From Streptococcus oralis (lineage in GTDB: Bacteria; Bacillota; Bacilli; Lactobacillales; Streptococcaceae): 64,000 bases of DNA. This document shows positions 48,645-57,786 of this stretch, piece by piece. The stretch is from NCBI RefSeq assembly GCF_021497945.1, contig NZ_CP046524.1, positions 407,501 through 471,500 of the forward strand, in the 5' to 3' direction. Position numbers and translations under genes: made by a program. Each line of letters opens with the position of its first letter. The stretch's first letter is position 1. Under the pieces are notes generated by a model. It was given only the letters and a program-made list of their open reading frames with translations. It ran no database searches and was not told where the DNA came from.

Positions 48645-49160
48645 TTATTTACGAAAGGCATCAAGGATATAGGTGAAACCAACAATTAAAAATGCAAAGG
48701 CAACGACATAAACGACAAAGACACTTGTAGCTACTGGATTGAACAAAATCACTAGACCTAGTAAAAATGCAAGCAACGCTATCCACATGATATGGTTGCC
48801 AATAATAGGGAAAATCAATCCCAGACGATTGCCTTTAAAGAAAGCTATAATGGCTTCTACAATTAACCAAATTCCTAAAATAGTTGGAATGACAACTGGC
48901 AGCGTCACAAAGCCATAGGCAACGAGGTAAAGAGCTAAGAGAAGATTAACAATCCCTTGGAAAAGATGAGCTGGTGAGCGAAGCTCTTTTGGTACAGAGA
49001 AATAGCCTAAAATAGCTGCTATAGAAGAAACCAGTAAACCAAATGCAATCCACCAGCTGTAAGCAACAAGATTAGCTACTGGGTTTGTAAATAGGAAAAG
49101 TCCTAAAAGGACAAAAACAACTCCTGCAAGGAATAGCAGTAAACGATTAGAAAATTTCAT
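48645..49160 (-). CDS. HdeD family (DUF308) membrane protein
   Basis: A 171-residue protein with six helices in three pairs, the DUF308 repeat pattern (LLLFLAGVVFVLLGLFLF; LFQGIVNLLLALYLVAYG; FVVYVVAFAFLIVGFTY). HdeD proteins are linked to acid resistance in enterobacteria; the function here is unknown. ATG 49160 follows AGGGGGT; the frame runs upstream through a repeat-rich leader. It lies alone between two tRNA-Lys copies. Confidence 0.82.
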   Translation of the reverse strand: MKFSNRLLLFLAGVVFVLLGLFLFTNPVANLVAYSWWIAFGLLVSSIAAILGYFSVPKELRSPAHLFQGIVNLLLALYLVAYGFVTLPVVIPTILGIWLIVEAIIAFFKGNRLGLIFPIIGNHIMWIALLAFLLGLVILFNPVATSVFVVYVVAFAFLIVGFTYILDAFRK

Positions 49161-49175
49161 TTCAATACCCCCTAT

Positions 49176-49195
49176 ATAGTATAGTATAGTATAGT
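49176..49195. repeat. Four tandem ATAGT repeats in the hdeD 5' leader
   Basis: Four perfect head-to-tail copies of ATAGT (ACTAT on the coding strand) lie between the promoter and the ribosome site of the HdeD-like gene. On the coding strand each boundary makes a TATACT, a second-rate -10 box. Copy number could change by slippage. Confidence 0.8.
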
Positions 49196-49209
49196 TTGAT
49201 AATAAAAAT

Positions 49210-49238
49210 ATTATACACCTTTTTAGAGGAAATGTCAA
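49210..49238 (-). promoter_or_regulatory. Promoter of the HdeD-like gene
   Basis: On the minus strand a perfect TTGACA (49233-49238) and a perfect TATAAT (49210-49215) are 17 bases apart. Transcription would start near 49203, just before the ATAGT array. Confidence 0.88.
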
Positions 49239-49449
49239 TAAACAAAATGGAAAATTTGGAAGTTTCAGTTTTTATCATTTTGAAAATAAAAAGAGAAGAT
49301 AAAATTTGTCTTCTCTACATGAAAATATTGTATGGCATCAAAGCAAAAGTAACTGGCTTTACACTATTTGTTAAGATGTAATTTGATTCAAAAAGAAAAG
49401 ATAGATTTAAAAGTGGGGCAAATGATGGAGCAAATCAGTTATAGACAAG

Positions 49450-49477
49450 CAAAAAAGCCTTGAAATTAAGGCTTTTT
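49450..49477 (-). terminator. Terminator of tRNA-Lys
   Basis: AAGCCTT-GAAATT-AAGGCTT with six T on the minus strand, 15 bases after the tRNA. Confidence 0.82.
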
Positions 49478-49491
49478 CCTGTTGTATTTAG

Positions 49492-49564
49492 TGCCCCCTA
49501 CAGGGATCGAACCTGTGACCCACGGATTAAGAGTCCGCTGCTCTGCCAGCTGAGCTAAGGAGGC
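49492..49564 (-). tRNA. tRNA-Lys (anticodon CTT)
   Basis: A 73-base cloverleaf with fully paired anticodon stem (GCGGA/TCCGT, one G-T) and loop CTCTTAA (anticodon CTT); acceptor GCCTCCT/AGGGGGC; T-arm ACAGG-TTCGATC-CCTGT. It lies only a few bases after the 6S RNA end. Its 3' end is the sequence repeated at 48.5, 45.4 and 43.7 kb. Confidence 0.95.
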
Positions 49565-49570
49565 AAAGAA

Positions 49571-49764
49571 AAAAGCTGTATTGGTGCCGAATCTTCACGG
49601 TTTGTATTGAACCCGCGCAATTAAGCAGGTGGGCAACTCGCTCTAACTGAAGCTGTTTCCGTGTGAGACGGCTTACATGCTGTTAGAAGACTTTTGTTTC
49701 CCTAATAATACAAAAAATAGTCGGTCAACACTTAAGTGTGAAGTCGTACACCACAGCGTTTCTA
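49571..49764 (-). ncRNA. ssrS: 6S RNA
   Basis: About 194 bases on the minus strand that fold as one long rod: GCTGT/ACAGC closes the ends, GACTTCAC pairs with GTGAAGATTC, and TTGACC with GGTTCAA flanks an open centre, as in 6S RNA. It ends in TTTTTT. The promoter is TTGAAT (49794-49799), 16 bases, TATCAT (49772-49777). Position right after rarA matches the 6S-1 gene of Bacillus. 6S RNA mimics an open promoter and holds the vegetative RNA polymerase. Confidence 0.82.
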
Positions 49765-49829
49765 TGTTTATATGATACCACTTTTTTTAAAAAATTCAAG
49801 AGGAAAATTTATTTTTTTTGAAAAGGATT

Positions 49830-51101
49830 TCACAAGTTTCTTAATTTATCAATGGTTTCCTTACGTTGTGCCAAGGCTCGTTCGTATTTGCCGGTATCTT
49901 CTGGAGTAAAATAGTGGTGATTTTGGATTTTTTCTGGCAAATAGTCTTGCTTGACCCAATTTCCAGGATAGTTATGAGGATAGAGATAGTCTTGGGCATT
50001 TCCCAGTTCTTTACTTCCACTGTAGTGACCATCACGCAGGTGTCGCGGAATAGGCAAATGGCCTGATGTTTTGAGGTCGGCAAGTGCCTTATCCATAGCC
50101 ACATAGGCTGAGTTGGATTTTGGAGAAAGGGCCAAATCAATGACGACATTAGCAATGAGGATGCGGGCTTCTGGGAAGCCGATTCTTTGTGCAGCATCTA
50201 GAGCAGTTACGGTATGAATATGCGCTTCGGGATTGGCTAAGCCGATATCTTCATAGGCGATAACAGTCAAACGACGGGCGAGGCTAGGCAGGTCACCCGC
50301 TTCAATCAAGCGGGCAGCATAGTGGAGGCTGGCATCGACATCAGAGCCGCGGATGGATTTTTGCAGGGCTGAGAGAACATCGTAGTGACCATCCCCATCC
50401 TTGTCCATAGTAATATAGCTCCGCTGGAGGCTATTTTCCATAATATCAAGCGTGATATGGCGGATACCCTTGTCATTTTCAGGGGTAGAGAGAACAGCCA
50501 AATCTAGTGAATTAAAGGCAGAACGCAGGTCTCCATTGGTAGAGGTTGCGATGAAATCCAGCGCATCCTCATCTAGCTCAACTGGGAAGTCAAATCCTCG
50601 TTCAGGGTCAGTTAGAGCGATTTGAATCGCTCCTTTGACATCTTGATTGGACAAGGGTTCCAATTCAAAAATCTGAACACGGCTACGAATGGCAGGTGTT
50701 ACAGAAAAGAAAGGATTTTCAGTCGTCGCACCAATCATGATGACCAGACCACTTTCCAAGAGTGGCAGGAGGAAGTCTTGCTTGGTCTTGTCAAGACGAT
50801 GAATCTCGTCTAGAAGGAGAACTAGACCACCTGAAAATTTAGCTTCTTCGGCGATTTCTTGTAGCCGTTTTTTGCTATCAACAGTGGCATTGAAGGTCCG
50901 AAAGGCATACTTGGTTGTACCAGCGATGGCTGAGGCGATACTGGTCTTGCCGATTCCTGGAGGTCCGTAGAGAATCATGGAGGACAGACGATTGGCTTCC
51001 ACCATGCGACGAATAATTTTTCCAGGTCCGACCAGATGCTTCTGACCGATGACCTGGTCGATGGTTTTTGGGCGCATGCGAAGCGCGAGATTGTCTGGCA
51101 T
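49830..51101 (-). CDS. rarA: Replication-associated recombination protein A (RarA/MgsA)
   Basis: A 423-residue AAA+ ATPase acting at stalled forks: MRPKTIDQVIGQKHLVGPGK, Walker A YGPPGIGKTS (~45), Walker B LVLLLDEIHRLDK (~97), sensor ATTENPFFSV, and the C-terminal MgsA domain SGSDVDASLHYAARLIEAGD. ATG 51101 follows AGAAAGGA; the ATG at 51119 has no such site. Confidence 0.95.
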   Translation of the reverse strand: MPDNLALRMRPKTIDQVIGQKHLVGPGKIIRRMVEANRLSSMILYGPPGIGKTSIASAIAGTTKYAFRTFNATVDSKKRLQEIAEEAKFSGGLVLLLDEIHRLDKTKQDFLLPLLESGLVIMIGATTENPFFSVTPAIRSRVQIFELEPLSNQDVKGAIQIALTDPERGFDFPVELDEDALDFIATSTNGDLRSAFNSLDLAVLSTPENDKGIRHITLDIMENSLQRSYITMDKDGDGHYDVLSALQKSIRGSDVDASLHYAARLIEAGDLPSLARRLTVIAYEDIGLANPEAHIHTVTALDAAQRIGFPEARILIANVVIDLALSPKSNSAYVAMDKALADLKTSGHLPIPRHLRDGHYSGSKELGNAQDYLYPHNYPGNWVKQDYLPEKIQNHHYFTPEDTGKYERALAQRKETIDKLRNL

Positions 51102-51216
51102 AGCAGTCCTTTCTAACATGGATTTTCTGATGTATATGTGGTAAGATGGTAGTATCTATTTTAGCATATTTCCGAGCAATCGGGGCGATTAAAGAGTCGC
51201 ATAGAAAGAGGACAAA

Positions 51217-51687
51217 ATGGCAACATACGGATTTTTAGATGTTTTAGAGGAAGAGTTGGACAAGAACTTTCCCTTTGACTATGAGATTAGCTGGGATAAG
51301 CGCAACCATGCGGTTGAAGTGAGTTTTCTATTGGAAGCGCAAAACACTACAGGAGTTGAGATGGTGGATGAGGACGGAGAGGTTTCGTCAGATGATATCC
51401 TCTTTGAGGAAGCGGTTCTTTTCTACAATCCTGCCAAGTCAACAGTCAATGAAGAAGACTATTTAACGGTCATTCCTTATCTGCCTAAAAAAGGATTTTC
51501 TCGCGAGTTTTTAGCTTATTTTGCGCTTTTCCTTAAAGATACTGCCGAGGTTGGACTAGATGCGCTCATGGACTTTTTGGAAGACCCAGAAGCAGAAGAG
51601 TTCGTCATGGAATGGAACCAAGAAGTCTTTGAAGAAGGAAAAGTCGGCTTGGATGAAGGAGAATTTTACCCTTATCCGAGGTATTAG
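51217..51687 (+). CDS. DUF3013 family protein
   Basis: A 156-residue acidic protein (ELDKNFPFDYEISWDKRNHA; LDALMDFLEDPEAEEFVMEW). It matches the DUF3013 family found in streptococci; function unknown. AAAGAGG precedes ATG. It begins a run of loosely packed plus-strand genes. Confidence 0.82.
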   Translation: MATYGFLDVLEEELDKNFPFDYEISWDKRNHAVEVSFLLEAQNTTGVEMVDEDGEVSSDDILFEEAVLFYNPAKSTVNEEDYLTVIPYLPKKGFSREFLAYFALFLKDTAEVGLDALMDFLEDPEAEEFVMEWNQEVFEEGKVGLDEGEFYPYPRY

Positions 51688-51705
51688 GATGTAAAAGGTG
51701 ATCAG

Positions 51706-52773
51706 ATGGGGAAAAAAGTAATTAACCTAGTGTATACAATAGCTATCATTTTCTTGATATTGTCTTTTGCATGTGGGATTATTGCATTTGGAGAGTTAGG
51801 CTATTCTCTATTTTGGGCCTTTGTTTTTGGTTGTGCTTTTGTTTATCTAAGTATCAAGCTAACACTCATTCTTCATGAGTTAGGTCATGCTTTTTGCGGC
51901 TATTTGACTGGCTATCGTTTAGTATCTTTGGGGATAGGCAGGTTTTTATTGGTAAAAAAATCTGGCAAGTTTTATTTTAGTCGAACAGCTGTTTTTAAAA
52001 ATGTAAGTGCTCAATATATTGGTATAAAAGAAGACGAAAGTGATCAGCGGATAATCCTGATGTTATCAGGTGGCTTGCTAGTGCATCTCTGTTTGATGTT
52101 ATTGGCAATACTTATTGGTTTTCTCACTCAAACCTGGTATTTTGCAGCGATTTGGATCACTCTTAATCTATCTCTTTTCTTAACAAATGCTTTGCCAATT
52201 GGGATTACCGATGGAGCAAAGATCTGGGAATTATGGCAATCTCCTGAAAATGTGAATTATGCATATATGAGCCTCAGACATTCAGCACAGACCATACTGG
52301 CTCCCGAAGAGTGTGACTTAAAAGATTTTGTCATGCCTGTCTCTGAGAATGCACAAGGATTTTTTGCTGAAAATATGCTTGTCCAACAAGGGCAAGTGTT
52401 CTTGTTGGAAGGAAAACTAAAGGAAGCTAAACAGCAGTTTCAATCCATACTAGAACAGACAGACAATTCACTTATTCAGGCAATCGTCCAAATGTCTCTT
52501 CTTCATATCGCCTTGCTTGAAGATAAGGTTGAAACAGCAGAAGAGTATGCCTCTATCCTAAAACTCAAACCTTTTTTATCTCTGAAAATGACTCATATTC
52601 AGACGATGCAGGCATGGTATCAATATAATGTTAAAAAAGATTTAGCAAAAACTCACAAAGCGATTCAGATTGCCAGAGAGAAAATGAATGCTAGTTATTT
52701 GTTACGGGATGAGAAACGCTACTATGAAAACTGGTTAGCCAAACTAGAAAAGGAATTGTCAGAAGGGATTTAA
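51706..52773 (+). CDS. Putative membrane zinc metalloprotease (M50-like)
   Basis: A 355-residue protein. Helices at about 7-28, 33-52, 100-125 and 130-150; the zinc motif HELGHAFCGYLTG lies at residues ~59-71 within a helix, and NALPIGITDGAKIWELW at ~167-183 supplies the usual third ligand region (N-P..DG) of site-2-type proteases. The C-terminal half is soluble and helical, perhaps TPR-like (QGQVFLLEGKLKEAKQQFQS). Substrate unknown. Confidence 0.75.
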   Translation: MGKKVINLVYTIAIIFLILSFACGIIAFGELGYSLFWAFVFGCAFVYLSIKLTLILHELGHAFCGYLTGYRLVSLGIGRFLLVKKSGKFYFSRTAVFKNVSAQYIGIKEDESDQRIILMLSGGLLVHLCLMLLAILIGFLTQTWYFAAIWITLNLSLFLTNALPIGITDGAKIWELWQSPENVNYAYMSLRHSAQTILAPEECDLKDFVMPVSENAQGFFAENMLVQQGQVFLLEGKLKEAKQQFQSILEQTDNSLIQAIVQMSLLHIALLEDKVETAEEYASILKLKPFLSLKMTHIQTMQAWYQYNVKKDLAKTHKAIQIAREKMNASYLLRDEKRYYENWLAKLEKELSEGI

Positions 52774-52774
52774 A

Positions 52775-53206
52775 ATGGAACTAGAAATTTCTGATTTCAC
52801 AGGTTGCAAGATTGCCTTGTTCTTTGGCACTAAACTTTTGACTATCTTGCGAGATGATATCCCTACCATACCATATCCTAATATGTGGGAATTGCCAGGT
52901 GGTGGTCGTGAAGGTCAAGAAACTCCTTTTGAGTGCGTAGCGCGTGAAGTTTACGAAGAACTAGGAATTCATCTGACTGAAGATTGTCTGCTTTGGAGTC
53001 AAGTTTATCCAAGTATGCTTTTTGAGAGGAAGGAGTCGATCTTTTTAGTTGGCAAGCTCACTCAGGAGCAGATTGACAGCATTGTCTTTGGAGATGAAGG
53101 ACAGGGCTATAAATTGATGCCTATTGAAGAGTTTATCTCTACTGAGGGTGTAGTACCACAGTTTCAGGAGCGCGTAAAAGACTATTTGGAGGAAAAAGAG
53201 AAATGA
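52775..53206 (+). CDS. NUDIX hydrolase
   Basis: A 143-residue NUDIX protein with the box GGGREGQETPFECVAREVYE followed by ELG (about residues 42-64). It cleaves a nucleoside diphosphate linked to another group; the substrate is not readable. One base after the previous gene and overlapping the next by 4 bases. Confidence 0.88.
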   Translation: MELEISDFTGCKIALFFGTKLLTILRDDIPTIPYPNMWELPGGGREGQETPFECVAREVYEELGIHLTEDCLLWSQVYPSMLFERKESIFLVGKLTQEQIDSIVFGDEGQGYKLMPIEEFISTEGVVPQFQERVKDYLEEKEK

Positions 53207-53583
53207 TTTACACAATAGCTACAACTACACTAAATAAAGAAGTCAAACGAAAATTAGAGACTAACCAGTACAGTAAAGAAGAAGCGACAGCTATCTATAT
53301 GGAATACTTAAAAGTCAAAGAACAGCGAGAAAAAAGCTTTCGAACTGTTAGACTTATCATGATGTTTACGGTCATCCTACTTCCGATTTTTACTTTAGTA
53401 GGGGCTCTTCAAAGAGGGCAAGAGCTTGTACCAGTCTTATTTTCTATCTTGTTACTCCTTTTTATAATCGTTCCAGTGTATTTTTTGGCCTATTATCTCA
53501 TGTTTAGTCGTTTCAAACACCAACTACATAGCACCATGAGTACACACTATGCAGATGTGATTGAGGAATTTGAGAATCAGTAA
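53203..53583 (+). CDS. Hypothetical membrane protein
   Basis: A 126-residue protein with a charged N-terminal helix (TTTLNKEVKRKLETNQYSKE) and two hydrophobic segments at about 47-67 and 75-100. Not recognised. Translationally coupled to the NUDIX gene (ATGA). Confidence 0.65.
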   Translation: MIYTIATTTLNKEVKRKLETNQYSKEEATAIYMEYLKVKEQREKSFRTVRLIMMFTVILLPIFTLVGALQRGQELVPVLFSILLLLFIIVPVYFLAYYLMFSRFKHQLHSTMSTHYADVIEEFENQ

Positions 53584-53644
53584 AATAGCGTGTAGAAGAG
53601 CATAGAAGTGCTAGTTGAGAGAGTGTGTATTTGGAGGTATTAGT

Positions 53645-54118
53645 ATGATTCAGATTATCCGAGCAGGAGCAGAGGATTTAGAAACCGTAATTGCAATTCA
53701 AAGAGCTAGCTTTAAGGCTGTCTATGAAAAATATCAAGATGAGTATGATCCTTATCTGGAGGACCGCGAACGAATCAAATGGAAACTAGTCGAGCGTCTT
53801 AATAGTTATTACTACTTTGTAAAAGAAAAGGACGAAATTATCGGTTTTTTACGAATTCAGACCAATGAAGAATTGACGGAGGCTTGGTTGGGAACGGCAG
53901 CGATTTTGCCTCAGCATCAAGGAAAAGGTTATGGTTCTGAGGGATTGAGATTGCTGGAAAAGGAATTTTCAACGATTAAACAGTGGGATTTGTGTACGGT
54001 ATTACAGGATGCGGGGATGGTCGCCTTTTATGAGAAAAATGGCTACCGTCAAACCCATATCGAGCCTGAAAAAGAAGGTATGGATATGGTCTACATGAAA
54101 AAATTGATTGACAAATAG
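53645..54118 (+). CDS. GNAT acetyltransferase
   Basis: A 157-residue GNAT: acetyl-CoA loop LPQHQGKGYGSEGLRLLEKE (about residues 90-109), late motif MVAFYEKNGYRQT. Substrate unknown. ATG 53645 follows TTGGAGG; the longer frame from 53615 has no ribosome site. Confidence 0.84.
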   Translation: MIQIIRAGAEDLETVIAIQRASFKAVYEKYQDEYDPYLEDRERIKWKLVERLNSYYYFVKEKDEIIGFLRIQTNEELTEAWLGTAAILPQHQGKGYGSEGLRLLEKEFSTIKQWDLCTVLQDAGMVAFYEKNGYRQTHIEPEKEGMDMVYMKKLIDK

Positions 54119-54125
54119 AAAGGAT

Positions 54126-54224
54126 GGTTCGGTTACATTTCTAAACTGAACCCGCCCTAAACACTGTGCCAAAAAGATAAACTTCTCTTAGACCCAAGCG
54201 TCTTCAGAGAATTTCCTATTTTGG
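54126..54224 (+). promoter_or_regulatory. Two strong hairpins in the prmA leader
   Basis: Hairpin 1: GGTTCGGTT (54126-54134) with AACTGAACC (54144-54152). Hairpin 2 is nested: CCAAAA/TTTTGG (54169-54174, 54219-54224), TTCTCT/AGAGAA (54183-54188, 54206-54211) and AGAC/GTCT (54190-54193, 54200-54203). The second is followed by CTTTGTGTTTT, so it may be a terminator of the GNAT gene or an attenuator for prmA. Confidence 0.5.
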
Positions 54225-54255
54225 CTTTGTGTTTTACGGGCTTGGTATCTTAATT

Positions 54256-55206
54256 ATGGAAACATGGCAAGAGCTAAAAGTTACAGTGAAGCGTGAGGGG
54301 GAGGAGCTGGTCTCTAATCTCTTGATTGAGCTAGGTGCTCAAGGTGTTGCGATCGAAGACAGTATGGACTATGTGGGGAATGTCGACCGTTTTGGTGAAA
54401 TCTTCCCAGAGGTTGAGCAACAAGAAGAAATCGTAGTGACAGCCTACTATCCTGATACGGTTGATGTGGTAGTGGTTGAGGCGGATTTGCAGGCTCGTCT
54501 AGCAGAATTGACAGACTTTATGGATTTGGGTGAGGTCAAGATGGGGACGACTGCCTTGGCTGAGGAAGACTGGGCAGATAACTGGAAGAAATACTATGAG
54601 CCAGCTCGTATCACTCATGACTTGACCATCGTGCCGTCTTGGACAGACTATGAGGCGACTGCGGGAGAGAAGATTATCAAGCTGGATCCTGGTATGGCCT
54701 TCGGGACAGGAACCCATCCGACGACCAAGATGAGCCTTTTTGCTTTGGAGCAGGTTCTTCGTGGTGGCGAAACGGTGCTGGATGTGGGGACAGGTTCAGG
54801 TGTCCTCTCCATTGCCAGCTCGTTGCTTGGTGCCAAGGAAATCTTCGCCTATGACCTAGATGATGTGGCAGTTCGTGTGGCTCAGGAAAATATTGAGCTC
54901 AACCCTGGCATGGAAAATATCCATGTAGCGGCAGGTGATTTGCTCAAGGGTGTGGAGATTGAGGCAGATGTGATTGTGGCTAATATCTTAGCGGATATTC
55001 TCATTCATCTGACGGATGATGCTTATCGCTTGGTCAAGGATGAAGGCTACCTGATCATGAGTGGCATTATCAAGGACAAGTGGGATATGGTGCGTGAGTC
55101 AGCTGAGTCGGCAGGTTTCTTCCTTGAAACCCATATGATTCAAGGGGAATGGAATGCCTGTGTCTTTAAGAAGACCAAGGATATCTCTGGTGTGATTGGA
55201 GGCTAG
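54256..55206 (+). CDS. prmA: Ribosomal protein L11 methyltransferase
   Basis: A 316-residue SAM methyltransferase. The L11-binding N-terminal domain (1-100) is followed by [18 protein letters not shown] motif [14 protein letters not shown] (~178) and VANILADIL (~245). ATG 54256 has only a weak GGTAT upstream. Forms a unit with rsmE, whose start is 2 bases beyond. Confidence 0.93.
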   Translation: METWQELKVTVKREGEELVSNLLIELGAQGVAIEDSMDYVGNVDRFGEIFPEVEQQEEIVVTAYYPDTVDVVVVEADLQARLAELTDFMDLGEVKMGTTALAEEDWADNWKKYYEPARITHDLTIVPSWTDYEATAGEKIIKLDPGMAFGTGTHPTTKMSLFALEQVLRGGETVLDVGTGSGVLSIASSLLGAKEIFAYDLDDVAVRVAQENIELNPGMENIHVAAGDLLKGVEIEADVIVANILADILIHLTDDAYRLVKDEGYLIMSGIIKDKWDMVRESAESAGFFLETHMIQGEWNACVFKKTKDISGVIGG

Positions 55207-55207
55207 C

Positions 55208-55951
55208 ATGCAACAGTATTTTGTCAAGGGCAGTGCAATCTCTCCTGTCACCATTGAGGACAAGGAAACCAGCAAGCATATGTTTCAGGTTATGCGCTTG
55301 AAAGAAGATGATGAGGTGACCTTGGTCTTTGATGATGGCATTAAGCGCTTGGCGCGCGTGGTAGATGTGGAAAATCATCAGTTTGAGTTGGTCGAAGAAT
55401 TAGCTGACAATGTGGAACTACCAGTCCAAGTAACCATCGCATCAGGATTTCCCAAGGGAGACAAGCTAGAGTTCATCACTCAAAAAGTGACGGAACTTGG
55501 TGCCAGTCAAATCTGGGCCTTTCCCGCTGACTGGTCGGTCGCCAAATGGGATGGTAAGAAATTGGCTAAAAAGGTTGAAAAACTGGAAAAAATTGCCCTT
55601 GGAGCGGCAGAACAAAGCAAGCGTAATATCGTTCCAAGTATTCAGCTTTTCGAGAAGAAAGCAGATTTTCTAGCCCAGCTTGACCAGTTTGACTCTATCA
55701 TAGTAGCCTATGAAGAATCAGCAAAAGAAGGAGAAGTCGCTGCGCTCTTACAAGCGGTCTCTGGTCTTGAAAAAGGAGCTAAACTGCTCTTTATCTTTGG
55801 TCCAGAAGGTGGTCTGTCACCAGCAGAAATCGAAAGTTTTGAAACTAAAGGAGCTGTTTTGGCAGGTCTTGGACCTCGTATCTTGCGAGCGGAAACAGCA
55901 CCACTTTACGCTTTATCAGCCCTTAGTGTTTTAGTAGAATTAGAGAAATAA
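55208..55951 (+). CDS. rsmE: 16S rRNA (U1498-N3) methyltransferase
   Basis: A 247-residue SPOUT methyltransferase: N-terminal PUA-like domain, SGFPKGDKLEFITQKVTELG (about residues 79-98), and the knot motif FIFGPEGGLSP with LGPRILRAETAPLYALS at the end. TTGGAGG, 9 bases before ATG 55208, lies in the end of prmA. Confidence 0.94.
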   Translation: MQQYFVKGSAISPVTIEDKETSKHMFQVMRLKEDDEVTLVFDDGIKRLARVVDVENHQFELVEELADNVELPVQVTIASGFPKGDKLEFITQKVTELGASQIWAFPADWSVAKWDGKKLAKKVEKLEKIALGAAEQSKRNIVPSIQLFEKKADFLAQLDQFDSIIVAYEESAKEGEVAALLQAVSGLEKGAKLLFIFGPEGGLSPAEIESFETKGAVLAGLGPRILRAETAPLYALSALSVLVELEK

Positions 55952-55961
55952 GAGGAAGAAA

Positions 55962-57758
55962 ATGGAACAAAAACATCGTTCAGAATTTCCAGAAAAGGAA
56001 CTTTGGGATTTAACAGCCCTATACCAAGACCGTGAGGATTTTTTGTGTGCAATCGAGAAAACACGCGAAGATATTAACCAATTTAGCCGTGATTACAAGG
56101 GCAATCTTCATACTTTTGAGGATTTTGAAAAGGCCTTTTCAGAATTGGAACAAATCTATATCCAGATGAGTCATATCGGCAATTATGCCTTTATGCCTCA
56201 GACGACGGACTATAGCAATGAGGATTTTGCTAATATCGCCCAAGCTGGGATGGAATTTGAGACAGACGCCAGTGTAGCTCTTACCTTCTTTGATGATGCC
56301 TTGGTGGAAGCTGATGAGGAAGTCTTGGACCGTTTGGGTAAATTGCCGCATTTAACAGCTGCCATTCGTCAGGCCAAAATCAAAAAAGCCCACTATCTAG
56401 GGGCGGATGTGGAGAAGGCTTTGACAAATCTGGGTGAAGTTTTCTACAGTCCACAGGACATTTACACTAAGATGCGAGCTGGGGACTTTGAAATGGCTGA
56501 CTTTGAAGCCCATGGCAAGACCTACAAAAATAGCTTTGTGACCTATGAGAACTTCTATCAAAACCACGAGGATGCTGAGGTTCGTGAGAAATCTTTTCGT
56601 TCTTTCTCAGAAGGACTTCGTAAGCACCAAAATACGGCAGCTGCAGCCTATCTAGCTCAAGTCAAGTCGGAAAAACTCTTGGCTGATATGAAGGGCTACG
56701 ACTCTGTCTTTGACTATCTTCTGTCTGAGCAAGAAGTGGACCGTGCTATGTTTGATCGTCAGATCGACCTCATCATGAAGGACTTTGCGCCAGTAGCTCA
56801 GAGATACCTCAAGCATGTTGCCAAGGTGAATGGTCTTGAAAAGATGACATTTGCAGACTGGAAATTGGACTTGGATAGCGCCCTCAATCCTGAAGTGAGC
56901 ATTGATAATGCCTATGACTTGGTTATGAAGTCAGTCGCACCATTGGGTCAAGAATACACTCAAGAAATTGCCCGTTACCAAGAAGAACGCTGGGTGGACT
57001 TCGCTGCCAATAGTGGCAAAGATTCTGGCGGTTATGCGGCGGATCCGTATCGCGTACACCCTTATGTCCTCATGAGCTGGACAGGCTGTTTGAGCGATGT
57101 CTATACCTTGATTCATGAAATCGGGCATTCTGGTCAATTCATCTTTTCAGATAATCACCAAAGTTACTTTAACGCTCATATGTCGACCTACTATGTCGAA
57201 GCACCGTCAACCTTTAATGAGTTGCTCCTCAGTGATTATTTGGAACACCAATCTGACGATCCACGTCAAAAACGTTTTGCCCTTGCTCATCGCTTGACAG
57301 ATACCTACTTCCATAACTTTATTACCCACCTCTTGGAAGCAGCCTTCCAGCGTAAGGTTTATACATTGATTGAAGAAGGGGAAACCTTTGGAGCAAGCAA
57401 GCTCAATAGCATTATGAAGGAAGTTTTGACAGACTTCTGGGGAGATGCTATTGAAATTGATGACGATGCGGCCTTGACTTGGATGCGCCAGGCCCACTAC
57501 TACATGGGCTTGTATAGTTATACTTACTCTGCAGGACTAGTCATCTCGACAGCAGGCTACCTCCATCTGAAAAACTCTGAGAATGGAGCTAGAGACTGGC
57601 TCAATCTCCTCAAGTCAGGTGGTAGCAAAACACCACTTGAGTCAGCAATGATTATCGGAGCCGATATCTCAACAGATAAACCACTCCGTGATACGATTCA
57701 GTTCTTGTCTGATACAGTTGATCAGATTATAGCCTACAGTGCTGAGTTGGGAGAGTAA
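55962..57758 (+). CDS. pepF: Oligoendopeptidase F
   Basis: A 598-residue M3 metallopeptidase. The zinc motif is TLIHEIGHSGQF (~residue 384) with Glu EAPSTFNELLL ~30 residues later. It cuts 7-17-residue peptides in the cytoplasm, aiding use of imported peptides. AGAGGAAG precedes ATG. Confidence 0.93.
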   Translation: MEQKHRSEFPEKELWDLTALYQDREDFLCAIEKTREDINQFSRDYKGNLHTFEDFEKAFSELEQIYIQMSHIGNYAFMPQTTDYSNEDFANIAQAGMEFETDASVALTFFDDALVEADEEVLDRLGKLPHLTAAIRQAKIKKAHYLGADVEKALTNLGEVFYSPQDIYTKMRAGDFEMADFEAHGKTYKNSFVTYENFYQNHEDAEVREKSFRSFSEGLRKHQNTAAAAYLAQVKSEKLLADMKGYDSVFDYLLSEQEVDRAMFDRQIDLIMKDFAPVAQRYLKHVAKVNGLEKMTFADWKLDLDSALNPEVSIDNAYDLVMKSVAPLGQEYTQEIARYQEERWVDFAANSGKDSGGYAADPYRVHPYVLMSWTGCLSDVYTLIHEIGHSGQFIFSDNHQSYFNAHMSTYYVEAPSTFNELLLSDYLEHQSDDPRQKRFALAHRLTDTYFHNFITHLLEAAFQRKVYTLIEEGETFGASKLNSIMKEVLTDFWGDAIEIDDDAALTWMRQAHYYMGLYSYTYSAGLVISTAGYLHLKNSENGARDWLNLLKSGGSKTPLESAMIIGADISTDKPLRDTIQFLSDTVDQIIAYSAELGE

Positions 57759-57786
57759 AGATTGGACAGAGTTTTAGGAGAATAAT

